The notes: a model not told the origin generated them from the sequence alone. A stretch of DNA of 13,921 nt from Rikenellaceae bacterium (GCA_020859875.1 JAJBVJ010000084.1:1-13921); one strand, 5' to 3'. Counted from the first letter of the stretch, positions 1 through 7,232 are shown. Numbers and translations are program-made.

Positions 1-65
1 ACAAATCCCTTTGTTGCACAGTCTTTCTTATACCGGTCGCATGATCGATAAACTTACCGGAAACT

Positions 66-929
66 ATGAAAAAATTTCTTTTACCGTTTTTTATCGCCCT
101 CGTCGCCCTGATTTCCTGTGGTGACAACGACAATAATCGCTTTGCACCTTTCGCTTTCGACCTTAGCGAACACAGCGTCGAATTCCTCTTCGGTATCTCG
201 CCCGACCGTACAGTAGAGATCACAACCGGCAACGGAGAATATGAAGTATCGGTAGCGGACGATTCCGTCGTGGATGCCGAGATCGTAAAGGGGACATCTT
301 CCGACTATGTGAGATTCTCGCCAAAAAAGATCGGAAGCACCACAGTTACCGTAACGGATATTATAGGAGTAGACTATAAACGGGTACCGGTAACCGTATA
401 TGAAACGGGAGTGGCCGTAGCCGTTTACGATGTGGAGATCGATATCGACGCGGACTCGGGCCTTGACCGGGATATAGAAAATTCCATCTTGCAGGATATC
501 CCGTTGGCCGAAGGAAACACATACGTATTCTCGAACCAGCAGAAAGGGATATTTACCATTCTGGACGAAGACGACCGGATTGAAGGAGCCGGAGAGTTCC
601 ACCATACGACCATCGGACAGTATCCCTTCCTTGTTATCACGGACGATGGAGATTCCAGAGAACTTCGGGTTGTAGCCGATATTGCAACCGGGAGCCATTC
701 CTACTCCTTGTTTTACGGTATAACGGTTCCGGCCGGTACTGCGGGCCGCGGGAACAATTTCACCCGTGACGAGCAGATAAAAAGTTCACAGGTTTGGTAT
801 CTGGAAGACCTGACGGATCTTTTCGAATCGGAATATCCGAACCGGGTAAATAAAGTTACCGTAACGTATGTTTGTAATTACGAGTTCGCTCCTTTCATTG
901 AACCGGAAGTCCCCGCCGCGGAGGACTAA
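66..929 (+). CDS. Putative surface or periplasmic lipoprotein with Ig-like (BIG2-like) region
   Basis: The 287-residue protein begins with a lipoprotein signal peptide: Lys2-Lys3, a hydrophobic stretch at about 4-16 and lipobox L-I-S-C with Cys18 as the lipidation site. The residues after Cys18 (G-D-N-D-N) are acidic and polar. Bacteroidota lipoproteins with an acidic run here are often exported to the cell surface, so surface display is plausible but inferred. Residues about 36-112 alternate beta-strand-like segments and include F-S-P-K-K-I-G-S-T-T-V-T-V, which resembles bacterial Ig-like domains of the BIG2 type. Residues about 115-287 are acidic, probably beta-rich, and match no family I recognise. 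The ATG at 66 is chosen because it directly precedes the signal peptide. The gene stands alone on its strand and its stop overlaps the stop of convergent murA by 4 bp. The substrate or partner is unknown. Confidence 0.8.
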   Translation: MKKFLLPFFIALVALISCGDNDNNRFAPFAFDLSEHSVEFLFGISPDRTVEITTGNGEYEVSVADDSVVDAEIVKGTSSDYVRFSPKKIGSTTVTVTDIIGVDYKRVPVTVYETGVAVAVYDVEIDIDADSGLDRDIENSILQDIPLAEGNTYVFSNQQKGIFTILDEDDRIEGAGEFHHTTIGQYPFLVITDDGDSRELRVVADIATGSHSYSLFYGITVPAGTAGRGNNFTRDEQIKSSQVWYLEDLTDLFESEYPNRVNKVTVTYVCNYEFAPFIEPEVPAAED

Positions 930-2236
930 TCTTCTATACGGGTGATGCGGGCCCCGAGTGCATTCAGGCGGCCGTCGATATTCTGGTATCCCCGGTCGAT
1001 CTGTTCCACGTTTTGGATACGGCTTTTGCCCTCGGCCGACATGGCCGCGATAAGCAGCGCCACCCCCGCGCGGATATCGGGGGAAGACATTGTCGTCCCA
1101 CGAAGCTGAACCTTCCGGTCATGCCCTATAACGGTTGCCCTGTGTGGATCGCAAAGGATTATCTGGGCTCCCATGTCGATGAGTTTGTCCACGAAAAATA
1201 GCCTGCTTTCGAACATTTTTTGATGGATCAGTACCGACCCGTTTGCCTGTGTCGCAACCACGAGAAAGACCGACAGCAGGTCGGGAGTGAGCCCCGGCCA
1301 TGGAGCATCGGAGATGTTCATAATGGAGCCGTCGAGGAAAGTGTCGATCTGGTAGTGTTCCTGCCGGGGGATATGAATGTCGTCCCCTTTTTGTTCCAGG
1401 GCGATCCCCATCCGGGCAAATTGCGCCGGGATGATCCCCAGGTTATCATAGGAAACGTTCTTTATCGTTATGTCCGATGCGGTCATTGCAGCCAGGCCGA
1501 TGAAACTCCCCACCTCGATCATATCGGGAAGCATCCGGTGTGTGGTGCCACCGAGTGCCTCTACCCCCTCTATGGTTAGCAGGTTGGAGGCGATCCCCGA
1601 TATTTTCGCACCCATCCGGTTCAACATTTTACACAGCTGCTGGATATAGGGTTCGCAGGCGGCATTATATATCGTGGTGGTGCCCTCGGTGAGCACGGCG
1701 GCCATTATGATATTCGCCGTTCCGGTCACCGACGCTTCGTCCAGAAGCATATACGTCCCCTTCATATCTTTTCCCTCTACGGCAAAAAAACCGTCCGCAA
1801 TATCGAAGTTGAAGGTAGCCCCGAGCTTGTGAAAACCGATAAAATGGGTGTCGAGCCTTCGCCGCCCGATCTTGTCACCCCCGGGAACCGGCAGGTAACC
1901 CACCCCGAAACGGGCCAGTAGGGGGCCGATTATCATCACCGAACCGCGGAGCCTCGAAGCCCGTTTGCGGTAATCTTCCGTCAGCAGGTAATTCAGGTCG
2001 ATGTCGTCCGCCCGGAAGGAATATTCGCCCGGGCCGAGTTTTTCGACCTTTACGCCCATCCTTCGCAGCAGCTCGACAAGCTCCATAACGTCGACTATTT
2101 CGGGGATATTACTTACTTTAACCTCCTGCGGGGTGAGAAGCACCGCACATAATATCTGGAGCGCCTCGTTCTTTGCCCCCTGGGGTTCTATATCGCCGCA
2201 GAGGGAATACCCTCCGCACACTTCGAAAACTGCCAT
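926..2236 (-). CDS. murA: UDP-N-acetylglucosamine 1-carboxyvinyltransferase (MurA), Asp-type active site
   Basis: MurA transfers enolpyruvate from phosphoenolpyruvate to UDP-GlcNAc, the first committed cytoplasmic step of peptidoglycan synthesis. At 436 residues it has the usual full-length two-lobed EPSP-synthase-type fold. Visible landmarks are Lys22-Asn23 in Q-G-A-K-N-E, the catalytic-loop motif G-G-D-K-I-G-R-R at 119-126, the Asp319 region in A-P-W-P-G-L-T-P-D, and Arg389 in S-P-D-I-R-A. The loop position that is Cys115 in E. coli is Asp121 here (codon at 1874-1876). In other bacteria an Asp at this site keeps activity but prevents covalent attack by fosfomycin. The start is the ATG at 2234-2236. 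An 89-bp gap separates it from upstream queD and contains a terminator-like hairpin and a promoter-like sequence, so it may be transcribed independently. The identity is secure; fosfomycin resistance is inferred from the residue. Confidence 0.97.
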   Translation of the reverse strand: MAVFEVCGGYSLCGDIEPQGAKNEALQILCAVLLTPQEVKVSNIPEIVDVMELVELLRRMGVKVEKLGPGEYSFRADDIDLNYLLTEDYRKRASRLRGSVMIIGPLLARFGVGYLPVPGGDKIGRRRLDTHFIGFHKLGATFNFDIADGFFAVEGKDMKGTYMLLDEASVTGTANIIMAAVLTEGTTTIYNAACEPYIQQLCKMLNRMGAKISGIASNLLTIEGVEALGGTTHRMLPDMIEVGSFIGLAAMTASDITIKNVSYDNLGIIPAQFARMGIALEQKGDDIHIPRQEHYQIDTFLDGSIMNISDAPWPGLTPDLLSVFLVVATQANGSVLIHQKMFESRLFFVDKLIDMGAQIILCDPHRATVIGHDRKVQLRGTTMSSPDIRAGVALLIAAMSAEGKSRIQNVEQIDRGYQNIDGRLNALGARITRIED

Positions 2237-2252
2237 AGATCGTAATTTTAAG

Positions 2253-2284
2253 CCAATATAACATTTTCCCGCCGTTCCGGCAAA
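2253..2284 (-). promoter_or_regulatory. Candidate Bacteroidota-type promoter for murA
   Basis: On the minus strand a TTTG (2284-2281) is followed after 20 nt by TATATTGG (2260-2253), 7 of 8 matches to the -7 consensus TAnnTTTG. The element ends 16 nt before the murA start codon. Spacing and location fit the Bacteroidota housekeeping promoter, but the -7 element is imperfect. Confidence 0.4.
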
Positions 2285-2306
2285 ATCGGACGGGAGTATC
2301 GGGAAT

Positions 2307-2347
2307 AAAAAAAAGTTCGAGAATATTACGGGTTATCCTCTTCGAAC
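2307..2347 (-). terminator. Candidate weak intrinsic terminator after queD
   Basis: Reading the minus strand, GTTCGA (2347-2342) can pair with TCGAAC (2320-2315), and eight T residues follow at once (2314-2307). The loop is long, about 21 nt, and includes the queD stop codon. The T-run supports termination; the short stem makes it weak or leaky. Confidence 0.35.
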
Positions 2348-2778
2348 CATTCCGCAAAAGATGTGGCGGTCTCGTGAAGGCGGAGGGAAAAAAGCGATAC
2401 CCCTTGCGGGAGAGCCTTTTTTAACTCCCCGGCAAACCGGGGCAGCATGTTCTCGCAAGTGGGCTGGTAGTCGGTCTCTACGATGCGGTCGAAGCGCTGC
2501 TTCAGGGATTCTATAAATTGCATGTTCGATTCCGTACGGCGCACAACCAGACTATGGTCGTACTTGTCTATGATGAGGTTTTTGACGATCTTTTTAAGTG
2601 CTCCGAAATCCATTACCATCCCGAATTTGGGATCGGATGTATCTGTATTGGGTCGGCCTTTCACCGTTACGAAGAGCCTGTACGAGTGGCCGTGAATCTG
2701 ACTGCACGCCCCGTCATATCCCTCAAGCAGATGGGATGCCTCGAAAGAGAACTCTTTTGTAAGTCTGATTACACTCAT
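2326..2778 (-). CDS. queD: 6-carboxy-5,6,7,8-tetrahydropterin synthase (QueD / PTPS family)
   Basis: This 150-residue cytoplasmic enzyme belongs to the 6-pyruvoyl-tetrahydropterin synthase family. Bacterial QueD converts 7,8-dihydroneopterin triphosphate to 6-carboxytetrahydropterin, an early step to preQ0 and queuosine. The zinc-binding histidines are His16 in F-E-A-S-H, His29 and His31 in H-G-H, and the nucleophile Cys25 lies in C-S-Q-I-H-G-H, the spacing seen in QueD. Asp74-His75 (Y-D-H-S), Glu109 in P-T-C-E-N and Glu136 in L-H-E-T-A-T-S complete the active-site set. The start is the ATG at 2776-2778 because M-S-V-I aligns with family N termini and is preceded by AAAAGGA. A start 24 bp further upstream adds only non-homologous residues. 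It lies 37 bp after the Lrp-family gene and is probably co-transcribed with it and kbl. No other queuosine gene is visible, so partners must lie elsewhere. Confidence 0.93.
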   Translation of the reverse strand: MSVIRLTKEFSFEASHLLEGYDGACSQIHGHSYRLFVTVKGRPNTDTSDPKFGMVMDFGALKKIVKNLIIDKYDHSLVVRRTESNMQFIESLKQRFDRIVETDYQPTCENMLPRFAGELKKALPQGVSLFSLRLHETATSFAEWFEEDNP

Positions 2779-2815
2779 AATCCTTTTAGAGTATGCCCAC
2801 AAGCCGCATGCAAAT

Positions 2816-3289
2816 TTAATCCTTCACGACCTCTACGTCCACCTGGTGGGAGAAGGCCTGCGACAGGGAGATGAAAGTTTCGGTGTCCGAAATCCAGGGA
2901 ATGCTGAGCACTCCTTTGAATATGGTACTCATCAGGTGTTCGTTGTTCACGCAATAAACCTTGATAAGGATATTGTAGCTTCCGGTTATGAAGTGGCATT
3001 CCACTATTTCCGGAATTTCCTTGAGCCGCTTCACCGTTTCGAAATTCATACCGGGATCGGAGATCTTGATGCCTATTATCGCGCATACGTCGAAACCGAG
3101 GGCCGAGGGTTCCACCTCGAGCCGCGAGCCGAGTATAACCCCCGCGTCGTCGAGTTTTTTCACCCTCTGGTGGATCGCCGCCCCCGATATCCCGCATTCG
3201 CGCGCAATTTCGAGGAAAGGCATCCGGGCATTTTTTATGAGGTATTGCAATATCTTGCGGTCGATCGCGTCTATATTGACTTTTGCCAT
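2816..3289 (-). CDS. Lrp/AsnC family transcriptional regulator
   Basis: The 157-residue protein has the two-domain layout of feast/famine regulators. An N-terminal winged helix-turn-helix spans about 4-65, opening with I-D-A-I-D-R-K-I-L-Q-Y-L and containing the recognition region G-I-S-G-A-A-I-H-Q-R-V-K-K-L. A C-terminal RAM/AsnC ligand-binding domain spans about 67-150, with V-E-C-H-F-I-T-G-S-Y-N-I-L-I-K, the motif lining the amino-acid-binding dimer interface. Length is normal. It follows kbl by 29 bp and precedes queD by 37 bp, so all three are likely one transcript. That placement suggests it may sense an amino acid linked to glycine/threonine metabolism and control its own operon, but members also act globally and the effector cannot be read from sequence. 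The ATG at 3287-3289 is preceded by a modest CAGGAT ribosome-binding-like stretch. Confidence 0.92.
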   Translation of the reverse strand: MAKVNIDAIDRKILQYLIKNARMPFLEIARECGISGAAIHQRVKKLDDAGVILGSRLEVEPSALGFDVCAIIGIKISDPGMNFETVKRLKEIPEIVECHFITGSYNILIKVYCVNNEHLMSTIFKGVLSIPWISDTETFISLSQAFSHQVDVEVVKD

Positions 3290-3318
3290 GATCCTGGGTA
3301 TTATTGGTGGTTCGTTTA

Positions 3319-4509
3319 TTATTGTTTTAGTACACCGAGTTCTTTTCCGACCTTAACGAATGCATCGACGCATTTATGCAGATGCTCCGTGGAGTGTCCG
3401 GCAGATACCTGTACCCGTATGCGGGCCTGTTCTTTCGGAACGACCGGGTAATAAAATCCCGTGACGTATATCCCCTGGTCGAGCAGCCGGGCCGCAAAAT
3501 CCTGGGATAGTTTGGCGTCGTACAGCATGACGGCACAGATAGCGGATCGGGTGGGCTTTATATCGAAGCCTGCGGTGGTCATACGGTCAAGGAAGTGTTC
3601 TACGTTCGCCACCAGTTTACAGTGCAATTCTCCCGACCGGGCGAGCATCCGGAAAACCTCCAGCGAGGCTCCGACCACTGCCGGTGGTATGGAGTTGGAG
3701 AACAGATAGGGGCGGGAGCGTTGGCGCAAGTATTCGATGATCTCCCGGCGCCCCGTGGTGAACCCGCCTATGGCCCCGCCGAAGGCCTTACCGAGGGTTC
3801 CTGTGATTATATCTATTTGCCCGCGGAGGTCGAAAAGTTCCGTCACCCCGCGGCCGGTTTCACCGACCACCCCTGCCGAGTGGCATTCGTCCACCATCAC
3901 CAGCGCATCGTATTTATCGGCCAGCTCGGTGATCCTGTCCATCGGTGCCACGTTGCCGTCCATCGAGAAGACGCCGTCCGTCACAATGATCCGGAACCTC
4001 TGGGCTCGAGCCAGTTTGAGGCAATTCTCCAGCTCCTCCATATCGGCATTGGCATAGCGGTAGCGCACGGCCTTACATAGCCTCACCCCGTCGATAATCG
4101 ACGCATGGTTGAGAGCATCCGAGATAATGGCGTCATTCTCCCCGAAGAGGGGTTCGAAAACCCCGCCGTTAGCATCGAAACATGCCGCATATAGTATAGT
4201 GTCTTCGGTGCCGAAGTAGTCCGCGATGGCTTTTTCAAGCTCTTTATGTAAATCCTGGGTGCCGCAGATAAACCTTACGGACGACATTCCGTATCCCCGG
4301 GCATCCATAGCCCTCTTTGCGGCTTCCACCAGCGCGGGATGGTCCGAGAGGCCGAGGTAGTTGTTAGCGCAGAAGTTCAGCACTTGCTTGCCCCCGACAG
4401 ATATTACCGCCCGTTGAGGCGACTCTATAATGCGTTCGGTTTTATACAATCCCGCCTCTTGTATGGCCCGGAGTTCCTTCTGTAAATGTTCCTTTAGTTT
4501 CCCGTACAT
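3319..4509 (-). CDS. kbl: Glycine C-acetyltransferase (2-amino-3-ketobutyrate CoA ligase)
   Basis: Kbl is a PLP enzyme of the alpha-oxoamine synthase family. It cleaves 2-amino-3-ketobutyrate with CoA to glycine and acetyl-CoA, completing threonine breakdown after threonine dehydrogenase, and is cytoplasmic. The 396-residue length is typical. Lys241 in T-G-T-L-G-K-A-F-G-G-A is the Schiff-base lysine, Asp207 and His210 in V-D-E-C-H-S-A-G contact the cofactor ring, and His135 in N-H-A-S-I-I-D-G is the stacking histidine. The N-terminal segment L-N-F-C-A-N-N-Y-L-G-L is a family signature. BioF (8-amino-7-oxononanoate synthase) and serine palmitoyltransferase are the alternatives, but overall similarity favours Kbl. 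It is the first gene of the minus-strand run kbl-lrp-queD, and a TAACTTTG promoter element lies 75 bp upstream. No threonine dehydrogenase gene is in the window. Confidence 0.92.
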   Translation of the reverse strand: MYGKLKEHLQKELRAIQEAGLYKTERIIESPQRAVISVGGKQVLNFCANNYLGLSDHPALVEAAKRAMDARGYGMSSVRFICGTQDLHKELEKAIADYFGTEDTILYAACFDANGGVFEPLFGENDAIISDALNHASIIDGVRLCKAVRYRYANADMEELENCLKLARAQRFRIIVTDGVFSMDGNVAPMDRITELADKYDALVMVDECHSAGVVGETGRGVTELFDLRGQIDIITGTLGKAFGGAIGGFTTGRREIIEYLRQRSRPYLFSNSIPPAVVGASLEVFRMLARSGELHCKLVANVEHFLDRMTTAGFDIKPTRSAICAVMLYDAKLSQDFAARLLDQGIYVTGFYYPVVPKEQARIRVQVSAGHSTEHLHKCVDAFVKVGKELGVLKQ

Positions 4510-4550
4510 GGCGAAATATCGTTTTGGGATAATTTATTTGTTCTGTCTGT

Positions 4551-4566
4551 AACCTCTTCGAAGGTT
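4551..4566. promoter_or_regulatory. Short inverted repeat in the kbl leader
   Basis: AACCT and AGGTT flank a 6-nt centre, CTTCGA. The repeat sits between the minus-strand -7 element and the kbl start codon, where a repressor could bind. An Lrp-family regulator is encoded in the same operon, which makes it a candidate operator, but a 5-bp repeat is weak evidence alone. Confidence 0.25.
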
Positions 4567-4584
4567 TTACTTACACATTGTTAG

Positions 4585-4592
4585 CAAAGTTA
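4585..4592 (-). promoter_or_regulatory. -7 promoter element TAACTTTG for the kbl operon
   Basis: The minus strand reads TAACTTTG, an exact match to the Bacteroidota -7 consensus TAnnTTTG, 75 bp upstream of the kbl ATG. No convincing TTTG -33 element lies at the usual 19-21 bp spacing, only a T-rich stretch, so the call rests on the -7 match and its position. Confidence 0.5.
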
Positions 4593-4645
4593 CCATTTAT
4601 ATTAAAAAAACGGCCTTTCTCCCCAAAATTATTCGGCTGTTTGTG

Positions 4646-4653
4646 TAACTTTG
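4646..4653 (+). promoter_or_regulatory. -7 promoter element TAACTTTG for pgk
   Basis: An exact TAnnTTTG match on the plus strand in the divergent kbl-pgk region. Transcription from here would give pgk an untranslated leader of about 150 nt containing two hairpins. No clear -33 TTTG is found at the standard distance. Confidence 0.5.
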
Positions 4654-4682
4654 AAAGAATTTTTCGGTTTTCCGGGACGGTT

Positions 4683-4760
4683 ATCCGCAAATGTTCCCCG
4701 GCCGGAAAATTCCAATGTGCCGGGGCGGATGTGCCATCAGTGGAAAGGCTTTTGCAGCCT
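4683..4760 (+). promoter_or_regulatory. Structured 5' leader of pgk (two hairpins)
   Basis: Stem one pairs CCCCGGC (4696-4702) with GCCGGGG (4719-4725) around a 16-nt loop. It extends with ATCCG (4683-4687) and CGGAT (4726-4730), giving 12 pairs with one 8-nt bulge on the 5' side. Stem two pairs AGGCT (4746-4750) with AGCCT (4756-4760) around a 5-nt loop. No T-run follows, so a simple terminator is unlikely. The role is unknown: leader stability, attenuation or protein binding are all possible. No known riboswitch core is recognised. Confidence 0.4.
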
Positions 4761-4809
4761 GATAGCCGGCCCCTTAATTTAGAATTGTTTAACGATAAAA
4801 TACCAAAAG

Positions 4810-6069
4810 ATGAAATCGATCGACACTTACGATTTTTCGGGTAAAAGGGCGATAATCCGCGTGGATTTCAATGTCCCCCTCGACGAGAATTTCGAAGTCA
4901 CTGACGACACGCGTATCCGTGCCGCAATCCCGACCATCAAAAAAGTCCTCGACGGGGGTGGTTCGGTGATCCTGATGTCCCACCTCGGCCGCCCCAAAAA
5001 CGGCCCGGAAGATAAATTTTCCCTGCGGCATATCATTCCCACGATAGAGAAATTGCTCGGTGTGAAGGTCGATTTTGCCGGCGACTGCATGGGTGAAGAG
5101 GCGGCCGAGAAGGCGGCAGCCTTGAAACCCGGGCAGGTGCTGCTGCTCGAAAATCTCCGCTTCTATGCCGAGGAGGAAGGAAAACCCCGCGGGCTTGCGG
5201 CCGATGCTTCGGACGAGGAGAAGGCCCGGGCGAAGAAAGCTATCAAAGAGAGCCAGAAGAAATTTACCGAAAGGCTTGCTTCCTATGCGGATGTCTATAT
5301 CAACGACGCCTTCGGCACCGCCCACCGTGCCCATGCTTCCACGGCCCTGATCGCGGATTATTTCCCGAACGATAAGATGTTCGGCTACGTAATGGAAGGA
5401 GAATTGAAGGCGATAGATTCGGTGATGGAGAACCCGAAACGTCCCTTCGTCGCAATTATCGGTGGGTCGAAAGTCTCCTCTAAGATCACCATTATCGAGA
5501 AGCTGATGGAAAAGGTAGACAGCCTTATCATCGGGGGCGGTATGACCTACACATTCAAGGCCGCCCAGGGCGGTAAGGTCGGAAACAGCCTGTGCGAACC
5601 CGATATGTTCCCGACCGCCCTCGACATTCTTGCCAAGGCGAAAGACAAGGGGATAGAGCTCGTTTTTGCCGAAGATGCCCTCTGTGCCGACGCTTTCAGC
5701 GAAACCGCAAATACGCAGGAGTGCCCTTCGGATAATATACCCGACGGCTGGGAAGGGTTGGATATCGGTTCGAAAGCAAAGGTTAGTTTTGCAGAACACA
5801 TCAAGTCGTGCAAAACCATCCTTTGGAATGGCCCGGTCGGGGTTTTCGAAATGGATAAATTCGCCACCGGAACCAAAGCCGTGGCCGATGCCATCGTCCA
5901 GGCAACTGCCAACGGAGCCTATTCCCTCATCGGGGGCGGCGACTCGGTAGCGGCGATCAACAAATTCCATCTTGCCGATAAGGTGAGTTACGTATCTACC
6001 GGCGGCGGTGCCCTGCTTGAATATATGGAGGGCAAGGAGCTTCCCGGAGTGGCTGCAATAAAGAAATAG
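4810..6069 (+). CDS. pgk: Phosphoglycerate kinase
   Basis: Pgk transfers phosphate from 1,3-bisphosphoglycerate to ADP, the first ATP-yielding step of glycolysis, and works in reverse for gluconeogenesis. The 419-residue length is normal. The N-terminal substrate lobe shows V-D-F-N-V-P at 18-23, Arg36, S-H-L-G-R-P at 57-62 and N-D-A-F-G-T-A-H-R-A-H-A-S at 165-177. The C-terminal nucleotide lobe shows G-G-S-K-V-S-S-K at 218-225, G-P-V-G-V-F-E at 341-347, G-G-G-D-S-V at 375-380 and S-T-G-G-G-A at 396-401. A Lys/Glu-rich stretch at about 121-152 lengthens the region before the N-D-A-F motif. The ATG at 4810 fits the family N terminus and follows AAAAG. It is monocistronic in appearance, with a long structured leader upstream and a strong terminator just after the stop. 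Confidence 0.98.
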   Translation: MKSIDTYDFSGKRAIIRVDFNVPLDENFEVTDDTRIRAAIPTIKKVLDGGGSVILMSHLGRPKNGPEDKFSLRHIIPTIEKLLGVKVDFAGDCMGEEAAEKAAALKPGQVLLLENLRFYAEEEGKPRGLAADASDEEKARAKKAIKESQKKFTERLASYADVYINDAFGTAHRAHASTALIADYFPNDKMFGYVMEGELKAIDSVMENPKRPFVAIIGGSKVSSKITIIEKLMEKVDSLIIGGGMTYTFKAAQGGKVGNSLCEPDMFPTALDILAKAKDKGIELVFAEDALCADAFSETANTQECPSDNIPDGWEGLDIGSKAKVSFAEHIKSCKTILWNGPVGVFEMDKFATGTKAVADAIVQATANGAYSLIGGGDSVAAINKFHLADKVSYVSTGGGALLEYMEGKELPGVAAIKK

Positions 6070-6086
6070 ATAGCACGATCCATCGG

Positions 6087-6116
6087 AAGGACAGCCGCTA
6101 CCGGCTGTCCTTTTTT
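6087..6116 (+). terminator. Intrinsic terminator after pgk
   Basis: GGACAGCCG (6089-6097) and CGGCTGTCC (6102-6110) form a perfect 9-bp stem with a CTAC loop, extended by two A-T pairs and followed by six T residues. It begins 18 nt after the pgk stop codon. This is a textbook rho-independent terminator and separates pgk from the next gene. Confidence 0.92.
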
Positions 6117-6128
6117 ATGTGCGGAAGC

Positions 6129-6156
6129 TTGCAAACCCGCCGAATGATTATCTTTG
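6129..6156 (+). promoter_or_regulatory. Bacteroidota-type promoter upstream of the PfkB-family kinase
   Basis: TATCTTTG at 6149-6156 matches TAnnTTTG exactly. A TTG at 6129-6131 lies 17 nt upstream as a possible -33 element. The -7 element ends 22 nt before the ATG at 6179 and follows the pgk terminator, where a new transcript should begin. Confidence 0.6.
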
Positions 6157-6178
6157 CAATCTAAACCCCCGGTAAGAA

Positions 6179-7180
6179 ATGAAGAAGGTAATCGGAATCG
6201 GTAACGCTCTGACAGATATATTGGTAAACCTGCAAAGGGACGACATTCTCGAAAGTTTCCATTTGGCCAAAGGCAGCATGAGCCTTGTCGATGCGGATTT
6301 GCAGAGGCAAATATCGGATGCCACGGCCGATCTGCCGCATACCTTGTCGCTGGGCGGTTCGGCCGGGAATACGATCCGGGCCATGGCCAAACTGGGGTGC
6401 CGAACGGGGTATATCGGTAAGGTCGGTAGAGATACCACCGGCGATTTTCTGCTGAGGGCACTCGAAAATCTCGGAGTCGAACCCAAAATATACCGCGGCG
6501 ACAACCCTTCAGGGGTCTGCATTTCCCTCGTCTCGCCCGACGGGGAGAGGACTATGGCCACCTACCTGGGCGCCGCACTGGAGATGTGTCCCGGCGAAAT
6601 TTCGAAAGGTATCTTCGACGGTTACGACTGCCTCTATATCGAGGGCTACCTGGTTCAGGATCATGCGCTGATCGGCAGGGCCGTGGAATACGCCCGGCAG
6701 TGCGGCCTTAAAGTGGCCATCGACCTGGCCAGCTTCAATGTAGTAGAGGAGAATCTCGGCTTTTTGAGGGGGCTGGTGGAAAATTACGTGGATATTATCT
6801 TCGCCAACGAGCAGGAGGCTTCGGCCTTTACCGGGGAAGAAGATCCCATGAAGGCGCTCGATATAATTGCGGCCGCATGTGAGCTGGCGGTGGTCAAGAT
6901 CGGCATCAAAGGCGCCTGTATCAAACAGAACGGCGAAACGACCCATGTGGGCATAATGACGGCAGCCAATCGGGTCGACACGACGGGTGCCGGCGATTTC
7001 TATGCGGCCGGATTTCTTTACGGACTCTGCAGGGGGCTCACCCTGCGCCAGTGCGGAACCATCGGAGCCATTACGGCGGGCAAGGTCATAGAGGTAATCG
7101 GCACTACCTTCGCCGAAGAGGTTTGGGACGAGATTCATAAACTCGTCACCCGGGTCGAGACTCAGCAATACCTGTTCTGA
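6179..7180 (+). CDS. PfkB/ribokinase-family kinase, adenosine kinase-like
   Basis: This 333-residue cytoplasmic kinase phosphorylates a sugar or nucleoside with ATP. PfkB signature 1 is visible as G-G-S-A-G-N-T at 59-65, and signature 2 as D-T-T-G-A-G-D-F-Y-A-A-G at 267-278, with Asp273 the catalytic base and G-A-G forming the anion hole. N-E-Q-E at 210-213 matches the metal/phosphate-binding N-x-x-E motif. The start M-K-K-V-I-G-I-G-N-A-L-T-D and the segment S-G-V-C-I-S-L-V-S-P-D-G-E-R-T resemble the adenosine kinase-like branch. Substrate specificity cannot be settled by eye; adenosine, inosine/guanosine or a sugar are possible. It has its own promoter-like element, and folB follows after 52 bp, perhaps on the same transcript. 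Confidence 0.9.
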   Translation: MKKVIGIGNALTDILVNLQRDDILESFHLAKGSMSLVDADLQRQISDATADLPHTLSLGGSAGNTIRAMAKLGCRTGYIGKVGRDTTGDFLLRALENLGVEPKIYRGDNPSGVCISLVSPDGERTMATYLGAALEMCPGEISKGIFDGYDCLYIEGYLVQDHALIGRAVEYARQCGLKVAIDLASFNVVEENLGFLRGLVENYVDIIFANEQEASAFTGEEDPMKALDIIAAACELAVVKIGIKGACIKQNGETTHVGIMTAANRVDTTGAGDFYAAGFLYGLCRGLTLRQCGTIGAITAGKVIEVIGTTFAEEVWDEIHKLVTRVETQQYLF

Positions 7181-7232
7181 AACGGTAATTTAAAGAGACT
7201 CATCAAAAAAGTTTCGGTTAATTTTATTCTTT

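Noticed and set aside
4789..5970. A 393-codon open frame antisense to almost the whole pgk gene
   Set aside because: Its translation has no recognisable domain and mirrors the conserved pgk coding strand. Codon bias in GC-rich third positions easily leaves the antisense frame open.
7219..7226. TAATTTTA as a -7 promoter element for folB
   Set aside because: It ends only 6 nt before the ATG, too close for a usable transcript start with a leader, and there is no -33 match.
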